From Monoraphidium neglectum (Eukaryota > Chlorophyta > Chlorophyceae > Sphaeropleales > Selenastraceae): DNA of 19,787 nt. A model generated the notes under the pieces. It searched no databases, had not been told where the DNA came from, and saw nothing but the letters and a program-made list of their open reading frames with translations. Below are positions 1 through 10,267 of this stretch, in pieces. The stretch spans positions 1 through 19,787 of the forward strand of contig NW_014012792.1 in assembly GCF_000611645.1 (NCBI RefSeq), in the 5' to 3' direction. A program made the translations under genes and the position numbers. The number at the start of each line of letters is the position of its first letter. The stretch's first letter is position 1.

Positions 1-2779
1 AGCCAGAACAGCGCGGCCGGCGGCGCGCCCACAGCCGTTGCCGGGGCCGCCGCCAGCGGCGCGCCGCCAGTTCCCGCCGGCGCGGCGGCGGCGGCGGCGG
101 CAGCGGCGTCAGCTGCGCGCGCGGGGACGGGCGCCGGAACGGGCACGGCGCCCCGTACCAGAAGCACCTGCGACTCCAGGGTCCCAGAGTCCACCGCGAC
201 CCCGCCGCCGCCGCTGCCGGGCGGGAGCGCCGCAAAAGTGGTGGATCCTGCGTGGACATCCCACAGCAGCTCCGCCTCGGGGCACGGGTCCCGCGCCGGC
301 GCCTGCTGCGGCGCCGCCCACATCGACGCCGAGGCCGCGGCCGCGGCCGCCGCGGCCGCGCCCCCTGCGGCGGCGGGCCGCGGGTCGCCGCCGGCCGCGC
401 TGTCCGGCGTCCACAGCAACCGCAGCCGCGTCCGGCCCTCGTCGACCCGCCAAGCGAGCTGCAGGCTGCCGCGCCGCCGGTCCGGCACGCACCGCACGCG
501 CCCGCGCCCGCTCCCCGCCGCCGCTGCCCCGTCCTCTGCAGCAGCCGCCAACCCCTCATCCTGCCCATCATCCGCCGCTGCCGCTGCCGCCGCCGCGGTG
601 CCCTCCTCAGCTGCAGCGCCGCCGCTGCCGCTGCAGGCGCCTGGTTGGGACGACGCACGTATGATGCCGGCTGGGAGGATGTATAGGACGCGCCACGGCT
701 GCCCTACGTGATACAGGATGGCCATGACCCTGGCCTGCACGCTGCTGGCCATGGGCGCCAATATCTGCGCCGCAGGAGTGGGGGGGCGGGGCGTACGGCA
801 GCGTCAAGGGTGCCGCAAAGGAGGGCCGCGGCGCCGCCATGGGGCTGCCGGTGCACGGGCCGCGGCTGGAGACCCGCAGGGAGCTGCTGCGCGGCTTCTA
901 CTCGGAACCAACCAGGCGCCACGCGAGCCGAGGTGTCGCGCGCGGCGGCGCGCCTGATCATATCACGCTGTCAGGTCGCACCTTGGCGGGGTTGGCATAT
1001 GAGGGGAGCCACGAGTGCATGAATCCGTCGTGGGACAGGTGGTGCAGGGAGTCCAGGCTCTCGTGGCGGCACCTGCAAGGCCGCAGCGCGCGCGACGAGA
1101 AGAGCGACGGACCCAGCAGCCGCTGCCGCAGCCGCGTCGCGAGCCGCGCGGCGCTGGACGGGTGGGGGTGGTGGTGCGCCACCCCTGTAGCGGCGGGGCC
1201 ACCGAGCTGGTGCGGCGCAGCTGCAGCTGGCCGCGCGGCCGCGTCGCCGCCGGCGGGGCCGGCGTGGCCGCGGGCGCGCGCCGGGCCGGGGTGGTCGGGC
1301 GTCTGCGGGCGCGGCGTAGTGCGCAGGCGGCGGCGCGCGTCCCCACAGGAGTTGGAGCTAGACCCCGGCGCGGACATGAGTCGGCATGCAGAGGCCGCAA
1401 CACAGGGCGCGGCGGCCGCGCATTCGCAGGCAAGGCAAGCGGTGCGGCACATATCTGCGGTATGCGGCTGGAGCGGGCGGCCTTCAGCAAGACAAAGATG
1501 TCGAACGCACCTCGGGTTCAGCCCCTCCGCCCAGCTGCTCATAAGTCGGCAGCTCCAGCAACTCCATCAGCAGCTCCACCTGCTGCCACATCAGCAGGCT
1601 CGGGGGCGCCGTCCCAAAGTCCACCAGCCGAGCGCGCACGTGGCGCCGCCGCTGGGGCCTCTGGTGCTGGGGCTGCTGCAAGTGCCGCCGCCGCGGCACG
1701 GGCGTCGCGGCGGCCGCGTCGTGCGGCGCCCCCGCGCCGGCGCTGCTGCTGCTGCTGCTGCTACTGCTGCAGCTGTTGCTGCAACACGGGATGTGCGCAT
1801 CCTCTGCCGGTGCGCTGCCAAGAGCGCTGCCGATCCTGCTGCATCCGCTGGTACACGTGCTGCTGCTGCTGCTGCTGCTGCCGCTGCCGCCGCTGTGGTT
1901 GCTCGCCCTGGGCCCTTTGTCAGTGCTGGAGCCGTTGAGGGCGTCCACGATGTGCCGCAGGCAGCGCATGGATGCCGCATCCACCTCTTCACTTGCACCT
2001 CCTAACAACACAATGTCCAGCCCGATCACGCCGCCGTCGCACCCGCCCGTGCCGGCCACGGCATTGAACGCGGCGACCGCGGCTCCCGCTTCGGCGTCGC
2101 GGACGCGCACGCCGCTGTTCACAAACACCACGACGCGCCCCGCCTCGGGCGACTGCCGTTGTGGGCGGGGCTGCTGCTGCTGCTGCTGCTGCTGATGTCG
2201 CTGCTGCTGCTGCTGCAGCGGCTGCGCCGTGCCGACGCGTTGGCGGCACAGCAGCAGCGCGAGCCGCAGTGCGGGCAGGAGCTCGAACGAGTCGCCTGCG
2301 GTCGCAGATCCGTGCTGCCAGGGGTCGGCGAACAGCAGGCCGCCATCTTCAGCGCCCGGCGGCACCAGCACGCGCGGGGCGCGCCCCGCGCATATCACCG
2401 CTGCGTCGTCGGGCGCGTGCGGCAGCGCGAGCGCGGCGCGGCTGACGGCGCGCACGCAGCTCAGTGCGAAGCGGCCGCGGTTGGGAGACAGGTCCTCGGA
2501 GCGGGCGTCCTCGCTGGTGTCAATCACATACACCCAAAGGCCCGAGGATGCACCGCCGCCGAGCAGCATCGCGCCAGCACTGCGCGCCCGACCAGAGTGC
2601 CGCTGCTCAGAATTCGGCGGGCTGCCCCTGGCAGGGCTCCTGTTCGGCTGCTTTGTAATGCCCTCCTCTGCTGGCATGGACTTCCTATCAAAGGGCGTTC
2701 GACCAGCGGAGCACCCCACCAAGCCACTGCCTGGCTGGTCGGGCCTCGACCCAGTCGAGAGCGCTATCACCGATGACAA
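1..2779 (-). CDS. Divergent Rpn10-like vWA-domain protein, 3' end beyond left edge
   Basis: Three exons are supported on the minus strand: 2779..1511, 1302..982 and 764..1, all joined in phase 0 (donors GAG|gtgcgt and AAG|gtgcga, acceptors cgcccgcag and cggcgcag; introns 208 and 217 bases). Exon 1 holds a Rossmann-type vWA fold. It has a first strand reading GLWVYVIDTSEDARSEDLSP, a helix DSFELLPALRLALLLCRQR, a strand GRVVVFVNSGV, and then IGLDIVLLGG followed by a helix ending in VDALNG. This order and the LNG ending match the proteasome ubiquitin receptor Rpn10/S5a, but identity is low and runs of Gln and Ser interrupt the domain. Exon 2 contains SLDSLHHLSHDGFMHSWLPS. Exon 3 is open to the window edge, rich in Ala, with islands such as LQLAWRVDEGRTRLRLLW. 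No UIM was recognised. The start is uncertain: the ATG at 2779 lies very close to the candidate TATA element, so the ATG at 2569 (MLLGGG), which best fits the Rpn10 N terminus, is more likely. Sec23-like or other vWA proteins are alternatives. Confidence 0.6.
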
Positions 2780-2794
2780 CTAGGGCACTGCTCT

Positions 2795-2803
2795 GCTTAT
2801 AGC
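2795..2803 (-). promoter_or_regulatory. Candidate TATA element of the vWA gene
   Basis: On the minus strand this reads GCTATAAGC, a good TATA-box match and the mirror image of the TTGCTTATA element of the PsbS-like promoters. A transcription start about 30 bases downstream would fall near 2770, below the ATG at 2779. This argues for a downstream start codon at 2677 or 2569. Confidence 0.4.
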
Positions 2804-3726
2804 TTTCTACCGGGCTTGCACCGCGCCCTAGAATCCCCGGTGGGCCCTCTCCGATGCCACGGTCACTGCCGCACCAATGATGAACTTTGTTGCAACAACA
2901 ATCATCGTGTTATCGGTATACGCAGCAGTTCCGATGTGGGAGAGGCGCCGAGGGCATGGTGATAGATAGATCATTGTCAGGATCACGCAGTGCTGCGAAG
3001 CACGGTTGAAAATCAGTCATAAAGGCCATCCATCGCCTCAGCTGCAGTCCTCGAGGATATCATACCAAGGAAGCCGCCTCACTGTGCAGGTCAAATCCCT
3101 TGTGATCGAGTCAATGCGACGACGCACAAATGCAAGATGTGTGTTGGCTCCATGATCCCTGAGCGAAGTAAGCAAGATATGAACCGTTGTTTGAACCAAT
3201 GTGGCGCCCGCGGGCTACACGCGTGTCCGTGTCCAGCCCACCGCCCCAGCCCAACCAGAGGTGTTGATGATCAGCCGATTAGGCAAGCACAGCTGCGGGC
3301 GAGGCACAGCTGCTGACCCCCTGAATGCAGCAGCCTGTTTTGTGGCAGGAAACTTGGCTCATCCGGTCATTGCAACCTGATGCGGTGTGCCAGGCATCGC
3401 CCGGGACTCGAAATATGTGTGTCGGCGCAGCAGTCGGTGTTGACCGCAAGACCACATGACAACCACAGGACCGTGGAGGGCTCACGGCTGGGCGCGCCAT
3501 CCGCCAATCCAAGGACTGTGCAGCTCAGGATTCATCATCCAGCATTTGACAAGTCCATGGAGGCCCAGCAGGAGCACCTACCGATTCGCACCTCCAACGA
3601 GCGCCGGCTGCATCTGCACATTCGCCACGAGCAATCGTCCTTCGCAGCTCACTGCGGACACCTTATCTGATGACAAAATGGTATGTAGATCGGAACTCGT
3701 GAGTCATTCACATCGACGGGTGGGTG
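2804..3726. other. Intergenic region without a recognised gene
   Basis: This stretch separates the divergent vWA gene and PsbS-like copy 1. It has lower GC than the neighbouring exons, and no frame shows homology, coding-type third positions or convincing splice sites. It presumably carries upstream control elements of both genes. Confidence 0.5.
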
Positions 3727-3792
3727 TGACGTACGAGCCGCGTCAGACGATGCGGCTTTCGGGCTTCAGGGTCGACAATGGCTTGCTTATAG
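3727..3792 (+). promoter_or_regulatory. Promoter module of PsbS-like copy 1
   Basis: Three elements recur in all three copies in this order. First is an inverted pair TGACG...CGTCA at 3727-3745 with a 9-base spacer, a bZIP-type half-site arrangement. Second is a 25-base block at 3752-3776 that begins GCGGCTTTCGGG and ends GTCGAC. Third, after exactly 6 bases, is TTGCTTATAG at 3783-3792, which sits where a TATA element should be, about 104 bases before the ATG. The 25-base block is identical to that of copy 2. Confidence 0.65.
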
Positions 3793-3895
3793 TGCATAGC
3801 AGACCTTGCTGACGCAAACCACGCAGTTTGAAACCACGCACATTTGCAGAACACACAACCACCCTTTTCACCGTGCCTTCATTGCAGCTGAAAGT

Positions 3896-6421
3896 ATGAT
3901 CTCTGTCGCCAACCGCTCCTCGGCGCTGCAAAGCCGCGCCGCCGGCTCGCGCGCGGTCCCGGCTTTCGCCGCCCGCCGCGCTGTCCGCGTGCAGGCAGTG
4001 CCCGATCCTGCTCGGGTGCGGCCGTCTGCCTGCAAATCCCAACCCTGGCCGCCCGTTGCGACCGGGTCTGCCGACGCCGCCACTGCCCTTTTGCGGCCAG
4101 CAATGTTGCAGACTGGGCCCGTTGATGTCGCCACTGCCCGGACCCCCCCCATTGTCAAGCTGCTGCCTGCTCCTCACCTCAATGGCCCCTCTCATCGCCC
4201 TGCATCCATCGCTGTATGCAGAGTGACCAGGCCGGGGGCGAGAACGCCACCAAGGACCTGAGTGACGTCAGTGCGGTGAGCGGGCACACTCGCTGCTCCC
4301 GACGCACTGACGGCTGCGGCCCAGATTGCAATGAACCGTCGTGGCCGTCCACACCTGTCGCGTGGGGTCTGCCTCACCCAGGGGTCTCCATTATGTTATG
4401 ATACGGGTACGCTATGATGAATGCAGCCTGCACGACCATTACGGGTACGCTATGATGAATGCAGCCTGCACGACCATTGCCGGTGCTGTCGCCCGCTCAC
4501 GTCTCGTGCCCTCACGCGTCGCGACGACCATCTCGTCTCGCACCCGCAGCCCACCTCCCTGAAAGATGTCGGGCCCGCCATCCGCGAGGCCGCCCCCGTG
4601 ATGGCGCCAGCCTTCGAGGCCCCCCTCCTGCTGCCGACCTTCAGCCGCCGCCGCGAGATCTTCGCCGGCCGCCTCGCCATCGTTGGCTTCGCCTCCGTCG
4701 CTGCGTGGGAGGTGCGCGCGGGTGGGGCAGGAAATAAAGGCTGCCCCAGGTCGACCGTATGCAGTATTTGCTCAAAGAGAGGTGCTTTCGTGTTGTGCGT
4801 CCCTCTGAGATGTCATTCCTGCCTGCACAAAGCATAAGGGGGAGTCAATCCTGCAATGTCCTTGCGTGCTCACTCGCCATAGTGCTCATCCATCCTGCCG
4901 CACCTTGCGTGGCCCTGCCCCAACCGCTTGCTGTGTGCGCTCACAGATCGCGACGCCTGGCCACCCTGGCCTGCTGAGCATAACCTCCTCCCTCACAGGC
5001 TGGTGAGTGCGCGGAGCTGGGGATAAAACATATCACTGCTTTTGGTTAGGGGAAATACAGGCCCATCACTTGCTTGCGGCGTCTGCAAGAATAAAACAGC
5101 TTTGAACAGATGTGCTGCATGCAACAGATGTGGGACCAGTCGCCCATGCCCATGCAGCAGCAATTGATTTCCGTGCATGTCGCTTCTTTTTGGTGCTGTA
5201 CCGTTTTCCATTCCCTGTGGATGCATCCACTTTCGCAGGTCCCTCCCCCTCACCAAGCTGGTGTACTCTGGCCTCATTGCCCACGGCCTCCTGGGCCTGC
5301 TATGGCCCGGCAGCCCCACTTACTCCAGCGCCAACAAGCGTGACTACGCCAGGTGCGCTGGCTCGTGCGGGCCTGCCAGTGCCATGCTGTCCGTACACAC
5401 CTCGACGCTGAGCAAGAAGGGTCCATGTATGCAAGGGCTTGATACCTGCTTGTGTGCGGCAATCGAGGGTGCATGTATAGCTGGCAGGGCTAACCAGCTG
5501 ATGCTGAATTAGGGTGGCTGTGGTGTGGTGGGGTGGATGAATTGTTCAGAGTCGTGCACCTGTTACGGTTGCCTGCACGTTCGCCCCCTTGGTATGCAGG
5601 CGCCCCGAGGGCCCCCCGACCGCGGCGGTGAACCCGTTCACCAACCCCCAGAAGTTCTTTGGCACCAGCTCCTTCTGGGGCTACACCAAGAAGAACGAGG
5701 TGCGCCACCAGCGATGCATTCCTTTGTCATTGCAACTCGTGTCCTGGTTATGTTACGCAGCAGAATGGAGTATCCAACACACGCATGTGAGGCGACACCA
5801 GTATGTGGTGTGGTGCTAGCGCAATCTTACCCCAGCTGTTATCCATACCTTTGTCCGCAGCTCTTTGTGGGCCGTATGTCCATGATTGGCTTCTTCATGG
5901 GCCTCATCAACGAGATGCAGAGCGGGCTGGGCCCTATCGGTCAGGTGCGTGTTGACTCTGGCGGGGCTTGAGGTAGTTGGTGCGATGCGTGAGACTTGGG
6001 CAGTAGAAGGTGTGTGCTTGGGGGTGTGCAACACAGATGTGTGTCCTCCGGTATTGTGAAACGTTAGTAATACGTGCCAATTTATGTTATGAAATTGTTG
6101 TATTCTCCTTCATTTTGCAGGTATCGTGGTGGCTAGGCAACCCCACCCCCAGCGATGAGTTCTACAGCAAGGCCAAGGTGGCTATTCTAGGCTTTGCCGC
6201 CCTGGTTACTGTCATTGGCTACGCCACAGGCCGTGCAGGCACTGTGGAGGGAGGTGAGCACAATTGTGGTTCATCAAATAATGTTGGGGTTCAAGTTGAA
6301 TCACTTGAATCGATCGATCATGACTCAGATGGAAGGTGACTCACATTTAAGCAACGCGCAACTAAGATTGATCCCCTTGCTCCCGTGCACATCTCACCCT
6401 GCAGAGGAGGATATCTTCTAA
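3896..6421 (+). CDS. PsbS-like four-helix LHC-superfamily protein, copy 1
   Basis: Nine exons: 3896-4015, 4222-4275, 4550-4711, 4947-5002, 5239-5352, 5600-5699, 5861-5944, 6121-6253, 6405-6421. They total 840 bases, 279 residues, with GT-AG at every junction. Residues 1 to about 34 form a basic, Ala/Ser-rich chloroplast transit peptide ending VRVQA. Four hydrophobic helices follow: helix 1 from EIFAGRLAIVGF (about 94), helix 2 from LTKLVYSGLIAHGLLGLLW, helix 3 from ELFVGRMSMIGF (about 201), and helix 4 AKVAILGFAALVTVIGY. Helices 1 and 3 carry the E-x3-GR LHC-type motif. The linker RRPEGPP...FFGTSSFWGYTKKNE before helix 3 is the feature that most resembles PsbS. PsbS acts in thylakoid membranes as a pH sensor for energy-dependent quenching. 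The lumenal loop after helix 1 has no acidic residue, unlike plant PsbS. The C-terminal tail is VEGEEDIF. An ELIP-like or other LHC-like assignment is the main alternative. Confidence 0.82.
4403..4478 (+). repeat. 38-base tandem duplication in intron 2 of copy 1
   Basis: Two identical 38-base units (4403-4440 and 4441-4478), each starting ACGGGTACGCTATGATGAAT, lie in the second intron of PsbS-like copy 1. They do not disturb the exon. No function is visible. Confidence 0.9.
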
Positions 6422-6657
6422 ACAACATCAGTTGCAGTATGTGTCGACGAGGAAGAGGTGTGTTGCAGTAGGTCTGCACAAGAAAATATGTGCTGTTTCG
6501 CTTATGCGCTTCTAATGCATGAGTTATTTGATACTGTGTGGTATAAGGAGTAGTGGGCAGGTTCTTGTTTTGTGTACGCTTTTCTGAATATGGCTGGTTT
6601 TGCAAGCCAATGTACATGTATGTATATGTATTGTTTGTTAGAATAGTAGCCCTTTGG

Positions 6658-6662
6658 TGTAA
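6658..6662 (+). terminator. Poly(A) signal TGTAA of PsbS-like copy 1
   Basis: TGTAA is the usual chlorophyte polyadenylation signal. This one is about 240 bases after the stop of copy 1 and gives a 3' UTR of ordinary length. Confidence 0.55.
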
Positions 6663-7620
6663 CCGACTGTATGTGAACAACTCCTACATCTGATGTCATT
6701 TTGCATGCCTGACTGTATGTGACAAACACTGTGGTGTAGTGTTGATGCTGAAGAGTATACGCAACAGTTACCATCACCGTTGAACATAAAATGTCATGAC
6801 AGTGGGAAATTTAACTCTGCAGTGTCGCATGTCGTGACAAATGTTTTCCAACTATCACAACTGTGAAAACAACCTACCCTCAACCTTGCAAGCCTGCAAC
6901 ATTGAACATAAAATGTCATGACAGTGGGAAATTTAACTCTGCAGTGTCGCATGTCGTGACAAATGTTTTCCAACTATCACAACTGTGAAAACAACCTACC
7001 CTCAACCTTGCAAGCCTGCAACACTGGCAGATCTGTGGGGTAAATCATAGATATCCACGCCGTGTGCCCAATGATTGAGCATGTAAAACCATGGCCACCA
7101 CATAGTAGAATAAGAAAAATTTGCATGCTGTTTGTTTGCTTGCGCATGGAAAAGCTGTCGATGTTGGGCAGTGCACCAATAATGATGTTCATTTTGCAAT
7201 GTGAAAGTGAAGACTATTGTGAAAATATATGCGTATGGTGTCACCTACAAGCTTGCAAGCGCTCAGTGTCGTGAGTTGGTCTTCTGGTGTTGCATACTCA
7301 TGACCTGAGTGACTGCACAGTAACGTTGACCAGGTCTCCATCCTCGGGTGGTGGTGGCGTCGACTTCATCAGCAACACTTCACCATAGGATGCCGCTCAG
7401 CACGCAGCAATTGGGATATTTCATGTCTGGATGGAGCTGGTGAGAGCACCGTCGCTAGGCGAATCGTGCCTGCCGGCGAGCTGTGGCTGCAGATTGCATG
7501 CTGGCCACAAGCCCGCCGCACCCTCTCGTCCATTCCCTGCGTGCTCCAGAGCCACTTGGATATTTTTTAGCGCGGCTAATTTCACCGTTGTATATGCTCA
7601 TGATCCTGGCGTTACTAGGA
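6663..7620. other. Intergenic region between copies 1 and 2
   Basis: This is AT-richer sequence without a recognisable gene. It contains the 122-base tandem duplication at 6780-7023. The small open frames here show no coding bias or homology. Confidence 0.5.
6780..7023 (+). repeat. 122-base perfect tandem duplication
   Basis: Units 6780-6901 and 6902-7023 read identically base for base, starting TTGAACATAAAATGTCATGA and ending GCAAGCCTGCAACA. The perfect identity suggests a recent event. It lies just beyond the poly(A) signal of copy 1. Confidence 0.92.
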
Positions 7621-7624
7621 GTGT

Positions 7625-7700
7625 TGACGCAATCCGCGTCAGGTTGAGACATTCTTTTGCGCGGCTTTCGGGCTTCAGGGTCGACTGCGGGTTGCTTATA
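7625..7700 (+). promoter_or_regulatory. Promoter module of PsbS-like copy 2
   Basis: TGACG at 7625-7629 and CGTCA at 7637-7641 form an inverted pair with a 7-base spacer. The 25-base block at 7661-7685 is identical to that of copy 1. TTGCTTATA follows at 7692-7700, again after 6 bases. The ATG is 117 bases from the start of that element, as in copy 3. Confidence 0.68.
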
Positions 7701-7808
7701 TGCCCGAAGCAGCCTTACATTGGCACAACACGAATCATACCTGAAATCTACAACCACGATCACCCAAGTGAACCCCTTTCCTCTCAATTTGACGTCGACG
7801 TCGCCAAG

Positions 7809-10067
7809 ATGATCTCCGCCGTCAACCGCCCCACCGCCCTTGCGCGCGGCACCGCCCGCCCCCGCGCGGGCGTTGCTGCCGTGGGCCTTGGCGCTCGCCG
7901 TGTCGTCCGTGTGCAGGCGCTGCCCGATCCCTCGCGGGTGGGTGTGCATTGGGGGGGGGTGTGCGTGAGGGTGAGCCCGCCCGCACGATGCCCGCGTGGG
8001 ATGTGATGCGTGCGATTGCGTTTCCTGTGTGCTGCCACCTCACAAAAAACCCTGTGCCTATTTGCAGAGCGACGAGGCTTTTGGTGAGGGCAAGACTAAG
8101 GACCTGACTGATGTCAAGCCGGTGAGCAGGCTGCTGTACGCATGTGTAGGCGGGACGCAAAATTGGACGGGGCTGTGCAGCAGACGGCTCCGCAACCCAA
8201 CCAGCTGATGTGCCACCTGCACTCATCTTAATAGGCGCCTGCCAGCTCAGCAGCTGCACGTATTTGCATGCAGCTGCCGGCCTGATTTGACGGCTCCCCT
8301 TGCGACCCGTCCACCCCGCCCCGCAGCCGGCTTCCGTCAAGGACATCGGCCCTGCTGTCCGCGAGGCCGCCCCCGTGATGGCGCCAGCCTTTGAGGCCCC
8401 CCTCCTGCTGCCCACTTTCAGCCGCCGCCGCGAGATCTTCGCCGGCCGCCTCGCCATCGTCGGCTTCGCCGCCGTCGCCGCGTGGGAGGTGTGTTTCTGG
8501 GCCTTGCAATTTGATCTTTGCCTGTTGGATGGTCGAGCGCTGAGGGACAGGCAGGTGTTGGTTGCTTCCTTTGCGGGAATGAGGTAGTGCATGGGCCTGG
8601 TGGTGCATTCCCCATGTCGGTTTCCTGCATGATGGTGCGCAGACTGGTGTGGTGTGTGTCGTGTTTTGAGAGACAATTCTCCCTCTGCCCCCACCCGGCT
8701 GCAGATCCTGACCCCAAGCCACCCCGGCATCCTGAACATCACCTCCTCCCTCACCGGTTGGTGAGTGTGTGGTGCAGTCAATTCCATTTTTGGCCTGTGC
8801 AACTTGGTGCCTTGCGGACAGGGTTGTTGCTGTTTGATGAGACCACAACATCAAAACCTCTCCAAGCTATCTCCTCAATGCTCCTCTCACACGCACCACC
8901 TGAATCACTTGCAATTTATTTCAGGTCTCTGGCCACCACCAAGCTGGTGTACTCTGCGTTTATCGGTCACGGTCTGCTGGGCCTGATCTGGCCTGGCTCG
9001 CCCACCTACTCCAGGGCTAACATCAACGACTACAACAAGTGCGTAGCTGGATGGATAGGTTATTGCTCGCAATGTGCCACTTGTCATAAAGTAGAATGAG
9101 TTGACTGTGTTTATGTTTTGTTACAGTGGAGGTGTGATGTGTACGCGAAACACAAGTGCGTCTCCCCAGCACGTGTACCTCCCCCAAAATCTTTGTTATC
9201 TGCCAGGCGCCCCGAGGGCCCCCCGACTGCGGCGGTGAACCCGTTCACCAACCCCCAGAGGTTCTTTGGCACCAGCTCCTTCTGGGGCTACACCAAGAAG
9301 AATGAGGTGAGTTGTGCAATTCTAATATGTATGCCGCATAAGGTGGTTGTAAAGGTTGACAGGTTCTCTGCAATGGGTGTGTGTAATATATGTGGAATAG
9401 CTATGAGAATGGTGGTACACTGTGAAAATTTCATGCATGTTGAAATGCTGTCTAATACCTCCCACTCATTTGCTGTGCTTGCAGCTGTTCGTGGGCCGTA
9501 TGTCCATGATTGGCTTCTTCATGGGCCTTGTCAACGAGATGCAGAGCGGCCTGGGTCCCATCGGTCAGGTGGGTTTGTGGACTGTTAGCGATGAGTCTGC
9601 ATGTATAATTGCCCTTTTGATATCTTGTGAATGTGTGTACAAGTGCGGTGTACTTGCTGACAATCTGAATGTTGCAGGCAGTAGCCAACAACCTGAATGT
9701 TGCAGGCAGTAGCCAACGAGCAAACCCTCTGCACTCGGACAGGTGTCATGGTGGCTGGGCAACAACTCACCCACCGATGAGTTCTACAGCAAGGCTGCTA
9801 TGGCCATCCTGGGCTTTGCTGCCCTGGTCACCATCATCGGCTATGGCTCAGGCCGTGCCGGTACTGTTGAGGGTGGTGAGTCAAATGCGTGATGATGTTA
9901 TGTGTTGCCCAACGTCACGCACAGCTGTATGTATGAAAGTTGACGTTGCAACTGTGACTCTGTATATTGTTACAAAAGTTCTCCTACTCTCATCATTGTC
10001 CCTCACAATAACCTGTCAAACATCTCTCACCATCTTCCTCTTGCTTGCAGAGGAGGAGATCTTCTAA
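7809..10067 (+). CDS. PsbS-like four-helix LHC-superfamily protein, copy 2
   Basis: Nine exons: 7809-7937, 8068-8121, 8327-8488, 8705-8760, 8925-9038, 9207-9306, 9485-9568, 9743-9875, 10051-10067. They total 849 bases, 282 residues, with GT-AG throughout and the same phases as copy 1. The transit peptide (about 1-36) ends VRVQA. Helix 1 begins EIFAGRLAIVGF at about 97, helix 2 is KLVYSAFIGHGLLGLIW at about 140, helix 3 begins ELFVGRMSMIGF at about 205, and helix 4 is AMAILGFAALVTIIGY at about 252. The first lumenal loop, ILTPSHPGILNITSSLTGW, has no Asp or Glu. The second, VSWWLGNNSPTDEFYSKA, has one Asp-Glu pair. The tail is VEGEEEIF. Exon 3 differs from copy 1 at only 5 of 54 residues, whereas the introns show no obvious similarity. 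The likely role is photoprotective quenching in the thylakoid, inferred from family resemblance. Confidence 0.83.
9665..9718 (+). repeat. 28-base tandem duplication at the 3' end of intron 7, copy 2
   Basis: The segment beginning CTGAATGTTGCAGGCAGTAG occurs at 9665 and again at 9693. Each copy contains TTGCAG, so intron 7 offers two extra AG acceptors (after 9677 and 9705) before the expected one at 9742. Use of either would shift the frame. Confidence 0.85.
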
Positions 10068-10262
10068 ACTGCATTGCAACTCTGGTCTGTGGAAAAGGCA
10101 TTGCAATGTTATGTCTGAACCATGGCTGCTTGGATTTTTTGTGAACTGTACACCAGCTCTCATATGTGCACATTTTGCAGTGTGAGGAGTGAGAGTGTAG
10201 AGAAGAGGTGAAAGTTTTGCTCTCTGTGTACGTTGCTGTGAATTGGGCACAGCTGCACATCG

Positions 10263-10267
10263 TGTAA
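10263..10267 (+). terminator. Poly(A) signal TGTAA of PsbS-like copy 2
   Basis: TGTAA lies about 195 bases after the stop of copy 2, a spacing similar to the other copies. Confidence 0.55.

Noticed and set aside
1..711. Plus-strand Ala-rich open frame running from the left edge
   Set aside because: It has no coherent protein features. The minus-strand frame in the same place carries acidic and aromatic islands, joins in phase to the upstream exon, and stays open to the edge.
839..2005. Long plus-strand open frame (388 codons)
   Set aside because: It is antisense to the vWA gene. The minus strand has better third-position G/C use, a recognisable fold and matching splice sites.
6780..7023. 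CRISPR or transposon terminal repeats
   Set aside because: There are just two directly adjacent units, with no spacers, inverted ends, target-site duplication or transposase. It is a simple tandem duplication.
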